Part shown: positions 43,511 through 52,874 of the stretch, piece by piece
Layout: every line of letters starts with the position of its first letter
Numbering within the stretch: the first letter of the stretch is position 1
NCBI RefSeq assembly: GCF_024171695.1
Contig: NZ_JAMTCF010000007.1
Coordinates: 372,001-436,000, forward strand
Source: Actinosynnema pretiosum
GTDB taxonomy: Bacteria; Actinomycetota; Actinomycetes; Mycobacteriales; Pseudonocardiaceae
DNA: 64,000 bases
Direction: 5' to 3'
The notes under the pieces: model-generated
Database searches by the model: none
What the model was told of the DNA's origin: nothing
Seen by the model: only the letters and a program-made list of their open reading frames with translations
Position numbers and translations under genes: made by a program

Positions 43511-43590
43511 TTCCCGCTGTTCAGGTTCCCGCTGTTCAGCGAACCTGGGGCAGCCGGGCAGCCGGGCAGCCGGGCAGCCGGGCAGCCGGG
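43511..43590. repeat. Short tandem repeats (15 bp x2 and 8 bp x5)
   Basis: TTCCCGCTGTTCAGG/C occurs twice in direct succession (43511-43540) and CAGCCGGG five times (43551-43590). They lie between the minisatellite and the stop of the minus-strand membrane protein gene. With the minisatellite they fill the 614-bp convergent gap 42991-43604, in which I see no gene. Confidence 0.75.
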
Positions 43591-43604
43591 CGGGCGCCTG
43601 CGCG

Positions 43605-44474
43605 TCAGCGATCCGGCGGTCGCCAGCCGAGCCACGGGGGCGGTGGGGGAGCGGGCGGGATCGGTGGTCGTCCGGCCAGGTCCCAGCCGTCCGCCGTCCA
43701 CGCCGGGCGCGTCGCGGCGGTCAGCCACAGCGCCGCCGACGTCAAGCCGATCAGCCAGGTCGCCGCCCCGTGCGTCCACGGCGGCTCGTGCGGCCAGCTC
43801 CCCGCCTGGGCGGTGTGCGCCCACGCCAGCGACGACGCCGCCGCCAGGTACGCGGTGACCGGTCTGCGCGCGAGCACCGCCGCCGCGCAGACCAGCGGGA
43901 ACACCGACGGCTCCACGAGCAGCGGCACGGCCGTGGCCAGCACCACCCGCACCTTCAGCAGCCGGTGCGCGGCGATCACGTCGTCCACCTCGGGCCTCGG
44001 CGCGCGCCGCCGCGCGACGTGCGCCCGGTCGGCCAGGTCGAGCACCACCGGGTAGCCCACCGCGCTGACCAGCAGCAACGCCACGCCCACGGGCAGCAGC
44101 GGGGCGGCGGCCGGGCTCCAGCCGTCCAGGACAGCGCCCACGCCGAACGCCGTCAGCAGCACCATCGGCACCGGCAGCCACAGGCACGCCCGCAGCAGGT
44201 GCGCCTGCCCGTCCCGCAGCGCCAGACCGGTCGTCGCCACGACGAACCGCAGCGCGACCGGCCCGAGCACGCCGAGCACCGCGATCACCACGACCCCGAT
44301 CGGCAGCCCGTGGTCCGAGGGCGACTCGCCCAGCCGCGCGACCACCCCGAACCCCGCGCCGAGCACGACCAGCGCGGGCCAGTACAGCCACGGCAGCACC
44401 GCGCGCAGCACCTCGGCGGCCCGGTCGACCACCCGCGCCGCCCCGCTCCCCGCCGACACCCGGAACTGCCCCAC
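43605..44474 (-). CDS. Polytopic membrane protein, unknown function
   Basis: 289 residues, GTG start. About seven hydrophobic segments, including WLYWPALVVLGAGFGVVARL (30-50), GVVVIAVLGVLGPVALRFVV (60-80), LWLPVPMVLLTAFGVGAV (97-115), LLPVGVALLLVSAVGYPVVLDL (126-147), VVLATAVPLLVEPSVFPLVCAAAVLA (178-203) and TWLIGLTSAALWLTA (238-253). A cytoplasmic basic loop (HVARRRAPRPEVDDVIAAHRLLKVR) lies between. The C-terminus is a proline run (PPIPPAPPPPPWLGWRPPDR). No family recognised. It is followed by repeat-rich DNA and preceded by the glpD terminator region. Confidence 0.6.
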   Translation of the reverse strand: MGQFRVSAGSGAARVVDRAAEVLRAVLPWLYWPALVVLGAGFGVVARLGESPSDHGLPIGVVVIAVLGVLGPVALRFVVATTGLALRDGQAHLLRACLWLPVPMVLLTAFGVGAVLDGWSPAAAPLLPVGVALLLVSAVGYPVVLDLADRAHVARRRAPRPEVDDVIAAHRLLKVRVVLATAVPLLVEPSVFPLVCAAAVLARRPVTAYLAAASSLAWAHTAQAGSWPHEPPWTHGAATWLIGLTSAALWLTAATRPAWTADGWDLAGRPPIPPAPPPPPWLGWRPPDR

Positions 44475-44579
44475 CAGCCACCCCCTGGACGGTGCTCCAC
44501 CACCCAGCGTGCTCCCGAGCGGGCAGGTAACCCACCGCTTCAGGTGACGGCCACCCGTTCAGCCCACGCGGAAACGCCA

Positions 44580-44615
44580 CCGCCCGGCCCACGCGCGAAG
44601 GCGTGGACCGGGCGG
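44580..44615 (-). terminator. Hairpin terminator of glpD
   Basis: 15-nt arms CCGCCCGGCCCACGC and GCGTGGACCGGGCGG (one mismatch), loop GCGAAG, 23 bp past the glpD stop on the minus strand. Confidence 0.8.
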
Positions 44616-44638
44616 CGGGAACGTCGCTCAGCGCGGGA

Positions 44639-46378
44639 TCAGGACACCGGCTCCACCAGCTCCGGCCGCACCTCCGGCGCCGCCGACCGCACCGCGTCCG
44701 CCGCCTGGTCGCTCGGCTCGTCCTGCGAGGCCCGCTCGGCCTCCACCCGCGCCGTGTACACCTCGACCTCGCGCGCGATCGCCGCCTCGTCCCATCCGAG
44801 CACCCCGGCCATCAGCCTGGCCACCGCGTCGGCCGACTCGACGCCCCGGTGCGGGTACTCGATCGAGATCCGGGTGCGCCTGGTCAGCACGTCCTCCAGG
44901 TGCAGCGCGCCCTCGTGCGAGGCCGCGTACACCACCTCCACCTGGAGGTAGTCCGGCGAACCGGGGATCGGCTTGAGCAGCTCCGGCGCGTCCGCGGCCA
45001 GCGCCAGCACCTCGTGCACCAGCGAGCCGTACCGGTCCAGCAGGTGCCGCACCCGGTACGGGTGCAGGCCGTGCTCGGTCGCCAGGTGGTCGGCCTGGTT
45101 CACCAGCGCGTGGTACCCGTCCGCGCCCACCAGCGGCACCTTGTCGGTGATCGACGGCTGGATGCGGCCCGGCAGGTCGACCGACGCCGCGTTCACCGCG
45201 TCCGCGCCCATCACCCGGTAGGTGGTGTACTTGCCGCCCGCGATCGCGACCAGGCCGGGCGCGACCCGCGCCACCGCGTGCTCGCGCGAGAGCTTCGACG
45301 TGGACTCGCTCTCCCCGGCCAGCAGCGGCCGGAGGCCCGCGTACACGCCCTCGATGTCCTCGTGCGCCAGCGGCGTCGCCAGCACGCTGTTGACCTGGGC
45401 GAGCAGGTAGTCGATGTCGGCCCTGGTCGCGGACGGGTGCGACAGGTCCAGGTTCCAGTCCGTGTCGGTCGTGCCGATGATCCAGTGGTTGCGCCACGGG
45501 ATCACGAACAGCACCGACTTCGTCGTGCGCAGGATGAGCCCGGTCTCGGACACGATCCGGTCCCTGGGCACCACGATGTGCACGCCCTTGCTGGCCCGCA
45601 CCCGGAACCGGCCCCTGCTGCCGGACAGCCGCTGCAGCTCGTCCGTCCACACGCCGGTCGCGTTGATCACCGCGTGCGCCCGGACGTCGGTCTCCCGCCC
45701 GTCCTCCACGTCGCGCACCCGCACGCCGGACACCCGGTCCGACTCGTGCAGGAAGTCGATGACCTGCGTCGACGGCCGCACGACCGCGCCGTAGTGGGCG
45801 GCGGTGCGCCCGACCATCATGGTGTGCCGCGCGTCGTCGGCCTGCGCGTCGAAGTAGCGGATGCCGCCGATCAGCGCGTCCTGCTTGAGCGAGGGCGCCA
45901 GCCGCAGCGCGCCCGACCGGCTCAGGTGCTTCTGCCCCGGCACCGAGCGCGCGCCGCCCATGGTGTCGTACATCAGCAGCCCGGCGGCGGTGTACGGGCG
46001 CTCCCACACCCGGTTCGCCAGCGGGTACAGGAAGCTCACCGGCTTGACCAGGTGCGGCGCGATCTTGGTGAGCATCAGCTCCCGCTCGCGCAGCGCCTCC
46101 CTGACCAGCCCGAACTCCAACTGCTCCAGGTAGCGCAGGCCACCGTGGAAGAGCTTGCTCGACCGGCTCGACGTGCCCGAGGCGAGGTCGCGGGCCTCCA
46201 CGAGGGCCACCTTCAGGCCTCTGGTGGCCGCGTCCAGGGCCGCGCCGACGCCGACCACGCCGCCGCCGACGATCACCAGGTCGAAGGTCTCCTCACCGAG
46301 CCTGCGCCACGACCGCTCCCGGTCCTCGGGACCGAGCCTGCCCGTTGCGGAGGTTCGTGACGGGTTGCGCGTGGCCAC
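44639..46378 (-). CDS. glpD: Aerobic glycerol-3-phosphate dehydrogenase
   Basis: 579 residues, GTG start. FAD enzyme oxidising sn-glycerol-3-phosphate to dihydroxyacetone phosphate and passing electrons to the quinone pool at the inner membrane face. FAD-binding DLVIVGGGVVGVGAALDAATRG at 33-54, family signature SGTSSRSSKLFHGGLRYLEQLEFGLVREALRER, and the substrate segment WRNHWIIGTTDTDW, then GLRPLL and AIAGGKYTTYRVMGADAV. The C-terminal helical domain (YGSLVHEVLALA) and an acidic tail complete it. Divergent from glpF-glpK; together they form the glycerol catabolic set. A GTG with SD-like GGAGGCGC upstream fixes the start. Confidence 0.96.
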   Translation of the reverse strand: MATRNPSRTSATGRLGPEDRERSWRRLGEETFDLVIVGGGVVGVGAALDAATRGLKVALVEARDLASGTSSRSSKLFHGGLRYLEQLEFGLVREALRERELMLTKIAPHLVKPVSFLYPLANRVWERPYTAAGLLMYDTMGGARSVPGQKHLSRSGALRLAPSLKQDALIGGIRYFDAQADDARHTMMVGRTAAHYGAVVRPSTQVIDFLHESDRVSGVRVRDVEDGRETDVRAHAVINATGVWTDELQRLSGSRGRFRVRASKGVHIVVPRDRIVSETGLILRTTKSVLFVIPWRNHWIIGTTDTDWNLDLSHPSATRADIDYLLAQVNSVLATPLAHEDIEGVYAGLRPLLAGESESTSKLSREHAVARVAPGLVAIAGGKYTTYRVMGADAVNAASVDLPGRIQPSITDKVPLVGADGYHALVNQADHLATEHGLHPYRVRHLLDRYGSLVHEVLALAADAPELLKPIPGSPDYLQVEVVYAASHEGALHLEDVLTRRTRISIEYPHRGVESADAVARLMAGVLGWDEAAIAREVEVYTARVEAERASQDEPSDQAADAVRSAAPEVRPELVEPVS

Positions 46379-46483
46379 TGGAAAGCGCCTCCTCGACGTG
46401 CTGTCCGACCGGAGGCCGCTCGCACTCGGCGGCGCCGCCGGATCGTCCTAGCTGGACTGACTGCTCCACGGTACCCGCTGATG

Positions 46484-46498
46484 TGTCCGGTATGGACA
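46484..46498. promoter_or_regulatory. Candidate operator between glpD and glpFK
   Basis: TGTCC-GGTAT-GGACA, a perfect 5+5+5 inverted repeat in the 218-bp divergent promoter region. Such a site could serve a GylR/GlpR-type or carbon-control regulator acting on both directions. The nearby GATTTAACG (about 46512-46520) is the most AT-rich stretch and may be part of the glpF promoter. Confidence 0.45.
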
Positions 46499-46596
46499 AG
46501 TCGATCATGGCGATTTAACGTCACACTCCGTGGGATGGGCGACGACGCCGAGCCCGGCTGGTCGCCGTCCACCTGCACGAGAGGAGGTTCGGCGAC

Positions 46597-47337
46597 ATGA
46601 CCGCCGGTTCGATCTTCGTCTGGGAGACGCTCGGCACCGCGGTGCTCATCCTGCTGGGTGCGGGCGTCGTGGCCAACGTGACGCTCAAGGACTCGTTGGG
46701 CAAGGGCGGCGGCTGGCTGCTGGTCAACTTCGGCTGGGGCCTCGCCGTGTTCGTGGGCGCCAGCGTCTCCGCCCCCAGCGGGGCCCACCTCAACCCCGCC
46801 GTCACCCTCGGCCTGGCCGCCGCGGGCAAGACCGAGTGGACCGACGTGCCGGTCTACTTCGCCGGGCAGATGATCGGTGCCATGCTCGGCGCCACCCTGG
46901 CCTGGCTGGCCTACAAGAAGCAGTTCGACACCCACGACGACCCGGCGGGCACCAGGGGCGTCTTCTGCACCGGCCCCACCGTCGCCAGCGCGCCCTGGAA
47001 CGTGCTCACCGAGGTGATCGGCACGTTCGTGCTGGTCATCTGGATCCTCCTCAGCCCCGGCGTCGAGGTCGCCGCCGACGGCACCCCCAACTTCGGCAAC
47101 TCGGCCCTGGGGTACGCGGGCGTGGCGTTCCTCGTGATCGGCCTCGGCGCCTCCCTCGGCGGCCCCACCGGCTACGCCATCAACCCGGCCCGCGACCTCG
47201 GCCCCCGCATCGTCTACGCGCTCCTCCCGATCAAGGGCAAGGGCAGCGCCGAGTGGGGGTACTCCTGGGTCCCGGTGGTCGGGCCGCTGATCGGCGGCGC
47301 GCTCGCCGCGCTCCTGTACCTGGCACTCCCGGTCTGA
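46597..47337 (+). CDS. glpF: Glycerol uptake facilitator (aquaglyceroporin)
   Basis: 246 residues. MIP family channel with six membrane helices and the two NPA boxes: [11 protein letters not shown] near 67-77 and [14 protein letters not shown] near 191-204. Asp after the second NPA-R (NPARD) is the mark of glycerol-permeable GlpF rather than water-only AqpZ. First helix [25 protein letters not shown] at 46597 has GAGAGGAGG upstream. It is 31 bp before glpK on the same strand, so glycerol entry and trapping are co-expressed. Confidence 0.95.
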   Translation: MTAGSIFVWETLGTAVLILLGAGVVANVTLKDSLGKGGGWLLVNFGWGLAVFVGASVSAPSGAHLNPAVTLGLAAAGKTEWTDVPVYFAGQMIGAMLGATLAWLAYKKQFDTHDDPAGTRGVFCTGPTVASAPWNVLTEVIGTFVLVIWILLSPGVEVAADGTPNFGNSALGYAGVAFLVIGLGASLGGPTGYAINPARDLGPRIVYALLPIKGKGSAEWGYSWVPVVGPLIGGALAALLYLALPV

Positions 47338-47368
47338 CCGGACCTCCTCCGACGACGAAGGACCACTG

Positions 47369-48883
47369 ATGACGAAGTACGTCGCCGCCATCGACCAGGG
47401 CACGACATCCACCCGCTGCATGGTCTTCGACCACTCCGGGCGGGTCGTCGCCGTCGACCAGAAGGAGCACGAGCAGATCTTCCCGAAGGCGGGGTGGGTC
47501 GAGCACGACGCCGAGGAGATCTGGCTCAACACGCGCCAGGTCGCGGCGGGCGCGCTGGCCAGGGCCGACCTGAACGCCTCGGACCTGGCCGCCGTCGGCA
47601 TCACGAACCAGCGCGAGACCGCGCTGGTGTGGGACCGGACCACCGGCAAGCCGGTCTACAACGCGATCGTCTGGCAGGACACCCGCACCGACCGCATCTG
47701 CGCGGAGCTGGGCGCCCTCGGCGGCGGTCAGGAGCGGTACCGGGCCAAGACCGGCCTGCCGCTGGCCACGTACTTCTCCGGGCCGAAGGTCAAGTGGGTG
47801 CTCGACAACGTCGAGGGCGCGCGCGAGCGGGCCGAGGCGGGCGACCTGCTGTTCGGCAACATGGACACCTGGGTCCTGTGGAACCTGACCGGCGGCGTCC
47901 ACGGCGGTCTGCACGTCACGGACCCGACCAACGCCTCCCGCACGCTCCTGATGGACCTGGACACCCTGGACTGGGACGCGGACATCGCGGCCGACATGGG
48001 CATCCCGCTGTCGATGCTGCCGGAGATCCGGTCCTCGTCCGAGGTGTACAGCGAGGTCAAGACGCGGGGCGCGCTGGAGGGCGTGCCGATCGCGGGCGTG
48101 CTGGGCGACCAGCAGGCGGCGACGTTCGGGCAGGCGTGCCTGTCGCCGGGCGAGGCCAAGAACACCTACGGGACCGGCAACTTCCTGCTGCTCAACACCG
48201 GCACGGAGAAGGTGATGAGCGAGAACGGGCTGCTCACCACCGTCTGCTACAAGATCGGCGACAAGGCCCCGGTGTACGCGCTGGAGGGGTCGATCGCGGT
48301 CACCGGGTCGCTGGTGCAGTGGCTGCGGGACAACCTGGGCATGATCGGGACCGCGGCGGAGATCGAGCAGCACGCCCGGACCGTGGAGGACAACGGCGGG
48401 GCGTACTTCGTCCCGGCGTTCTCGGGCCTGTTCGCGCCGTACTGGCGGTCGGACGCGCGCGGGGCGATCGTCGGGCTGACCCGGTTCGTGAACAAGGGGC
48501 ACCTGGCGCGGGCGGTCCTGGAGGCCACGGCGTACCAGTCGCGCGAGGTCATCGACGCGATGAACGCGGACTCGGGCGTGCCGCTGAAGTCGCTGAAGGT
48601 CGACGGCGGGATGGTCGTCAACGAGCTGCTGATGCAGTTCCAGGCCGACATCCTCGGGGTTCCGGTGATCCGGCCGGTGGTGAACGAGACCACGGCGCTG
48701 GGCGCGGCGTACGCGGCGGGGCTGGCGGTCGGGTTCTGGGCGTCGGAGGACGACATCCGGCAGAACTGGGCGCAGGACAAGCAGTGGGAGCCCGCGATGG
48801 ACGACTCGGTGCGGGAGAAGCAGTACCGGAGCTGGAAGAAGGCCGTGACGAAGACCTTCGACTGGGTGGACGACGAGGACTGA
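47369..48883 (+). CDS. glpK: Glycerol kinase
   Basis: 504 residues, standard length. ATP-dependent phosphorylation of glycerol to sn-glycerol-3-phosphate. FGGY-family motifs: [18 protein letters not shown] (phosphate 1), [101 protein letters not shown] and the adenosine loop [22 protein letters not shown]. His-activation site of PTS-regulated kinases is not obvious. Ends in a strong terminator. Confidence 0.97.
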   Translation: MTKYVAAIDQGTTSTRCMVFDHSGRVVAVDQKEHEQIFPKAGWVEHDAEEIWLNTRQVAAGALARADLNASDLAAVGITNQRETALVWDRTTGKPVYNAIVWQDTRTDRICAELGALGGGQERYRAKTGLPLATYFSGPKVKWVLDNVEGARERAEAGDLLFGNMDTWVLWNLTGGVHGGLHVTDPTNASRTLLMDLDTLDWDADIAADMGIPLSMLPEIRSSSEVYSEVKTRGALEGVPIAGVLGDQQAATFGQACLSPGEAKNTYGTGNFLLLNTGTEKVMSENGLLTTVCYKIGDKAPVYALEGSIAVTGSLVQWLRDNLGMIGTAAEIEQHARTVEDNGGAYFVPAFSGLFAPYWRSDARGAIVGLTRFVNKGHLARAVLEATAYQSREVIDAMNADSGVPLKSLKVDGGMVVNELLMQFQADILGVPVIRPVVNETTALGAAYAAGLAVGFWASEDDIRQNWAQDKQWEPAMDDSVREKQYRSWKKAVTKTFDWVDDED

Positions 48884-48890
48884 GGTCGGC

Positions 48891-48929
48891 GCGCGAGGGG
48901 GCCGCTCCGGACGAGCGGCCCCCTCGCGC
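48891..48929. terminator. Bidirectional hairpin terminator between glpK and the ABC permease
   Basis: Long GC stem (17 nt per arm: GCGCGAGGGGGCCGCTC with GAGCGGCCCCCTCGCGC) with a short CGGAC loop, just after the glpK stop and just before the convergent permease stop. Confidence 0.88.
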
Positions 48930-48936
48930 CCGCACG

Positions 48937-49800
48937 TCACACGTCGCGCCTGCCGAACACCACCCCGGCCGCGACCAGCACCCCGACCACCCAGGCCACC
49001 AGCACCGCAGCCCCCGCACCGGCGCCGAGCGTGCTGTCCCCGGCGGCCACCACGGTGGTGAAGGAAGCCCCCGCCGAGCTGGGCAGGAACCGCAGGACCG
49101 AGGTCCAGTCGTCCGGCAGCAGGCCACCGGCCATCGCGGGCAGCACCAGCACGCCGCCGATCACCGCCCCGATGCTCCCGGCCGTGCTGCGCAGCAGCAC
49201 CCCCAGGCCGAGCCCGAGCAGCCCGATCGCGGTCACGTACCCGGCCATGCCCAGCACCGAGCGCAGCACGCCCTCGTCGCCGAGCGCGACCACGTCGGCG
49301 TCCCCGCCGGACAGCACGGCCATCCCGACCTGGAACGCCCCGAACACGCCCACCAGCGCCGCCGGGAGCGAGGTCGCCGTGAACACGACCGCCTTGGCCA
49401 GCACCACCTGCCACCGCCGGGGCACCGCCGCCACCGTGGTGGAGACCATCCGCGACCCGAACTCGCGGGCGCCCGCCATGCCGCCGAGCACGCCGAGGAC
49501 CAGCACCGCGAGGTTCGCCCCGGTCAGCGCGACCGCCAGCGGGTCGGAGGTCGCCGCGAACGGTCCACCGGGCCCCGGCGCGCCCTCCGGCGTCGACACC
49601 GCCCCCACCGACACCGACGTGGCCAGCGCGCTGAACCCGACCAGCACCAGCACCACCACCGCCAGCCCGACCCAGGTGCCGCGCAGGCTCCGCGCCTTCA
49701 CCCACTCGAACCGGATCGCGGTCCACAGCGTCTGCCGCGCCGCCACCCGCGCGCCCACGACGGGGCCGGGGAGGACGGTCCGCTCCGCCACGTCGGTCAT
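48937..49800 (-). CDS. ABC-2 type transporter permease
   Basis: 287 residues, about six membrane helices: GLAVVVLVLVGFSALATSV (44-62), ALTGANLAVLVLGVLGGMAG (90-109), VVFTATSLPAALVGVFGAFQVGMAV (136-160), VLGMAGYVTAIGLLGLGLGVLL (178-199), GSIGAVIGGVLVLPAMAGGLL (203-223) and AAVLVAWVVGVLVAAGVVF (264-282). The cytoplasmic loop AREFGSRMVSTTVAAVPRRWQVVLAK is typical of the ABC-2/NatB-like permeases. ATG overlaps the stop of the ATPase gene (ATGA). Substrate unknown; such pairs export peptides, antibiotics or lipids. Confidence 0.88.
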   Translation of the reverse strand: MTDVAERTVLPGPVVGARVAARQTLWTAIRFEWVKARSLRGTWVGLAVVVLVLVGFSALATSVSVGAVSTPEGAPGPGGPFAATSDPLAVALTGANLAVLVLGVLGGMAGAREFGSRMVSTTVAAVPRRWQVVLAKAVVFTATSLPAALVGVFGAFQVGMAVLSGGDADVVALGDEGVLRSVLGMAGYVTAIGLLGLGLGVLLRSTAGSIGAVIGGVLVLPAMAGGLLPDDWTSVLRFLPSSAGASFTTVVAAGDSTLGAGAGAAVLVAWVVGVLVAAGVVFGRRDV

Positions 49801-50729
49801 CAGGCCGCCTCCCCGCGCTGAGCGGTGGTCCCCGCGTACTCGACGCTGTCGCGGGTCAGCTCCAGGTACGCCGACTCCAGCGACGTGGACAGCGCCGTCA
49901 ACCCGTGGAGGCGCAGCCCCCGCGCCGCCGCGAGGTCGCCGATCACCGAGGGCGCCGCGCCCCGCACCTCCAACCGCCCCGGCTCCGCGGTCGTCACCGC
50001 GGCACCGCCGCCGACCAGCAGCGACGCCAGCTCGTCCGCGTCCGGCGACAGCACCGACACCCGCCCGCCGCCGGAGGCGTCCTCGGTGAACCGGGCGATG
50101 GTCGTGTCCGCGAGGACGCGCCCCTGCCCGATCACCAGCAGGTGCTCGGCCACCAGCTCCATCTCGCTCATCAGGTGCGACGACAGCAGCACCGTGCGCC
50201 CCTCCGCCGCCAGCTCGTGCAGCAGCGCGCGGATCCACTGGACGCCGTCGATGTCGAGCCCGTTGACCGGCTCGTCCAGCAGCAGCACCGGCGGGTCGGC
50301 CAGCAGCGCGGCGGCGATGCCGAGGCGCTGCCCCATGCCCAGTGAGAACGACCCGGCCCGCTTGTGCGCGACCTCGGTCAGCCCGACCGACGCCAGCACC
50401 TCGTCCACCCGCCGCTTGCCGATGCCGACGGTCGCGCCGAGCGCCAGCAGGTGGTCGCGCGCGCTGCGCCCGCCGTCGACCGCCTTGGCGTCCAGCAGCG
50501 CCCCGACCTCGGCCAGCGGCGCGCGCAGCGCCGAGTAGGGCTTGCCGTTCACCAGCGCGGCCCCGGAGGTCGGCCGGTCCAGGCCGAGCACCATGCGCAT
50601 GGTGGTGGACTTGCCCGCCCCGTTGGGGCCGAGGAACCCGGTGACCACACCCGGCTCGATGGTGGCGGTGATCCCGTCCACGGCGGTCTTCTCGCCGTAC
50701 CGCTTGGTGAGCCGTCGCAGTTCGATCAT
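49800..50729 (-). CDS. ABC transporter ATP-binding protein
   Basis: 309 residues from ATG 50729 (MIELRRLTKRYGEKTAVDGI). Walker A FLGPNGAGKSTTM at about 36-48, signature FSLGMGQRLGIAAALL near 134-149, Walker B PPVLLLDEPVNGLD and switch His in LSSHLMSEMELVAEHLLVIGQG. The C-terminal 80 residues (VSVLSPDADELASLL, LRLHGLTALSTSLESAYLELTRD) are the usual DrrA/NatA extension. Operon with the permease. It is divergent from a two-component system, the arrangement typical of BceRS/LiaRS-type regulated exporters. Confidence 0.94.
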   Translation of the reverse strand: MIELRRLTKRYGEKTAVDGITATIEPGVVTGFLGPNGAGKSTTMRMVLGLDRPTSGAALVNGKPYSALRAPLAEVGALLDAKAVDGGRSARDHLLALGATVGIGKRRVDEVLASVGLTEVAHKRAGSFSLGMGQRLGIAAALLADPPVLLLDEPVNGLDIDGVQWIRALLHELAAEGRTVLLSSHLMSEMELVAEHLLVIGQGRVLADTTIARFTEDASGGGRVSVLSPDADELASLLVGGGAAVTTAEPGRLEVRGAAPSVIGDLAAARGLRLHGLTALSTSLESAYLELTRDSVEYAGTTAQRGEAA

Positions 50730-50934
50730 CTTGTTCCCGTCGTCCGTCGTGTGCCGTCCACTGTGGTCGGAGCACGGCGGGAGGGCGTCGTCCCGACGCG
50801 GGCACCTCACCTGCCGCGAACGCGGTACACCGCCCCCACCCCGCTACCACGCCCGCACGACGCCCCGGCCCGCCCGAGGCTCGTACGGTGTCCACCGTGC
50901 ACCTGCCCGGCACCACCTCCCCTCCGCGGCTACC

Positions 50935-52116
50935 GTGATCGCCGTGCTGCGCCGGACCACGTCGGCGATCGGTGGCTGGCGCTCCCGCCACCCGCTGGCG
51001 GCCGACGTCGCCCTGGCCTGCGCCCTGTCCACCGCGAGCGTCGCAGCCGACCTGGCGAGCGCGGGCCCACTGCACGACGGCGTGATCGACGGCCCTGACC
51101 TGGTCGCGACCGCCATCGCCCTGGGCGGCGTCGCCCTGCGCGGCAGGTGGCCGCGCCAGGTCCTGGTGGGCACGGCGATCGCGGCGGGCCTGGTGATCCT
51201 GCTGGCGGGCATCCGCCCCGTGCTCCCGCTGGCGATCGGCCTGATCGCCTACACCGCCGCCTCCCGCACCCCGAGCCGGGGGGCGTGGACGACGGCGGCG
51301 GCCGTGGCGGCGGGCCTGTACGCGGTGGAGGCGTACGCGGTCACCGGCGTGCCGTGGTCGACCGAGGGCTTCCCGGCGGTGGCGTGGATCGGCATGACCA
51401 CCGCCCTGGGCGAAGCCGCCCGCACGGGACGCGCGCACATCGCCGAGGTGGAGGGGCGGGCCAGGCACGCCGAGCAGACCCGCGAGGAGGAAGCCGCCCG
51501 GCGGGTGGTCGAGGAGCGGGTCCGCATCGCCCGCGACCTGCACGACGTCGTGGCCCACCACATCGCCGTGATCAACGTCCAGGCGGGCGCGGCGACCCAC
51601 GTCCTGGACCGCGACCCCGCCAAGGCCGCGCAGGCGCTGGGCCACATCCGGGACGCCTGCGAGGTCGTGCTGGGCGAGCTGTCGTCGATCGTCGGCGTGC
51701 TGCGCCAGTCCGGCGACACCGATCCCCCGCACCGCCTGGACGACCTCACCGCCCTGGTCGGCGCGATCACCGCCGCCGGGCTGTCCGTGGAGCGCGAGCA
51801 GCTGGGCACCCCAGGGGCACTCCCCTCGGTGGTGGACGTGGCCGCCTACCGCATCATCCAGGAAGCGCTGACCAACGCCCACAAGCACGGCACGGGCACC
51901 GCCCACCTGATCGTCGCCTACACCGACGAGGGCGTGAGCCTGACCGTCACCAACCACCGCGCCCGCACCGCGAGCAGGCAGCCGGGCTCGGGCTACGGCC
52001 TGATCGGGATGCGCGAACGCGCCGCCACCGCAGGCGGAACCCTGAGCGCGGGCCCGACCCCGGAAGGCCGCTTCACCGTGCACGCCGAGCTCCCGGCCCC
52101 GAGGAGGACCCCGTGA
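50935..52116 (+). CDS. Membrane sensor histidine kinase (HisKA_3 / NarL-DesK type)
   Basis: 393 residues from GTG 50935 (another GTG lies three codons in). Four to six membrane segments in residues 22-155 (LAADVALACALSTASVAADLA, LVATAIALGGVAL, VLVGTAIAAGLVILLAGI, LPLAIGLIAYTAA, TTAAAVAAGLYAVEAYAV), little extracytoplasmic sequence, so it probably senses the membrane or a partner transporter. Dimerisation and phosphoacceptor helix ERVRIARDLHDVVAHHIAVINVQAG with His203. HATPase_c domain: QEALTNAHKHG (N box), VTNHRA, SGYGLIGMRERAATAGG (G box). Stop overlaps the regulator start (GTGA) for coupled translation. Confidence 0.92.
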   Translation: MIAVLRRTTSAIGGWRSRHPLAADVALACALSTASVAADLASAGPLHDGVIDGPDLVATAIALGGVALRGRWPRQVLVGTAIAAGLVILLAGIRPVLPLAIGLIAYTAASRTPSRGAWTTAAAVAAGLYAVEAYAVTGVPWSTEGFPAVAWIGMTTALGEAARTGRAHIAEVEGRARHAEQTREEEAARRVVEERVRIARDLHDVVAHHIAVINVQAGAATHVLDRDPAKAAQALGHIRDACEVVLGELSSIVGVLRQSGDTDPPHRLDDLTALVGAITAAGLSVEREQLGTPGALPSVVDVAAYRIIQEALTNAHKHGTGTAHLIVAYTDEGVSLTVTNHRARTASRQPGSGYGLIGMRERAATAGGTLSAGPTPEGRFTVHAELPAPRRTP

Positions 52117-52790
52117 CCACCCGAGTCCTGCTCGCCGACGACCAGCCCCTGATCCGCGCCGGCTACCGCATGATCCTGGACTCCGAACCGGACCTGGAGG
52201 TCGTCGGCGAGGCGGTCAACGGCCGGGAAGCGGTGTTCCTGGCCCGCACCACCCGCGCCGACGTGGTCCTGATGGACATCCGGATGCCCGAGGTGGACGG
52301 CATCGAGGCGACCCGCCGCATCGCCGCCGACGAGGACCTCGCCGGGGTGCGCATCCTGGTCCTGACCACGTTCGAGGAGGACGAGAACGTGCTCAGGGCC
52401 GTGCGCGCGGGCGCGGCGGGCTTCCTCGGGAAGAACGTCGGCCCCGCCGAACTGCTGCACGCGGTCCGGACCGTGGCGTCAGGCGACTCGATCCTGTCGC
52501 CCGCCGCCACCAAGGCCCTGGTGCGGCACGTCCTGGCCCACCCGGAGTCCGATCCGCCCCCGAGCGCGACCGCGCTGGAACTGCTGACCGACCGCGAGCG
52601 CGAGGTCGTGGTCCTGGCCGCCCACGGCCTGTCGAACGACCGCATAGCCGAGCACCTGCACCTGTCCCCGCTGACCGCCAAGACCCACGTGAACCGCGCG
52701 ATGTCCAAGCTGGACGTCCGCGACCGCGCACAACTGGTCGTCCTGGCCTACCGCACCGGCCTGGTCCGCCCGGACGACGCCCGGCCCTGA
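52113..52790 (+). CDS. NarL/LuxR family response regulator
   Basis: 225 residues, GTG at 52113 with GAGGAGG upstream. Receiver domain 3-120 with acidic pair at Asp9/Asp10 (LLADDQP), phosphoacceptor Asp55 (VVLMDIRMPEVDG), Thr in VLTTFEED and Lys in GFLGKNVG. C-terminal LuxR-type helix-turn-helix 155-220: LTDREREVVVLAAHGLSNDRIAEHLHLSPLTAKTHVNRAMSKLDVRDRAQLVVLAY. Partner of the preceding kinase; the divergent ABC exporter is the most likely target. Confidence 0.95.
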   Translation: MTTRVLLADDQPLIRAGYRMILDSEPDLEVVGEAVNGREAVFLARTTRADVVLMDIRMPEVDGIEATRRIAADEDLAGVRILVLTTFEEDENVLRAVRAGAAGFLGKNVGPAELLHAVRTVASGDSILSPAATKALVRHVLAHPESDPPPSATALELLTDREREVVVLAAHGLSNDRIAEHLHLSPLTAKTHVNRAMSKLDVRDRAQLVVLAYRTGLVRPDDARP

Positions 52791-52829
52791 CCGCGAACCC
52801 CGCCCTGAGCCGGGGCGCCCACGCGCGAA

Positions 52830-52857
52830 GGCCCCGGTCCCACCGGGGACCGGGGCC
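52830..52857. terminator. Bidirectional hairpin terminator
   Basis: GGCCCCGGTCCC/GGGACCGGGGCC, 12-bp perfect stem with a 4-nt loop, between the response regulator and the convergent flavoprotein gene. Confidence 0.85.
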
Positions 52858-52874
52858 CGCGCGGACGTCGTGCG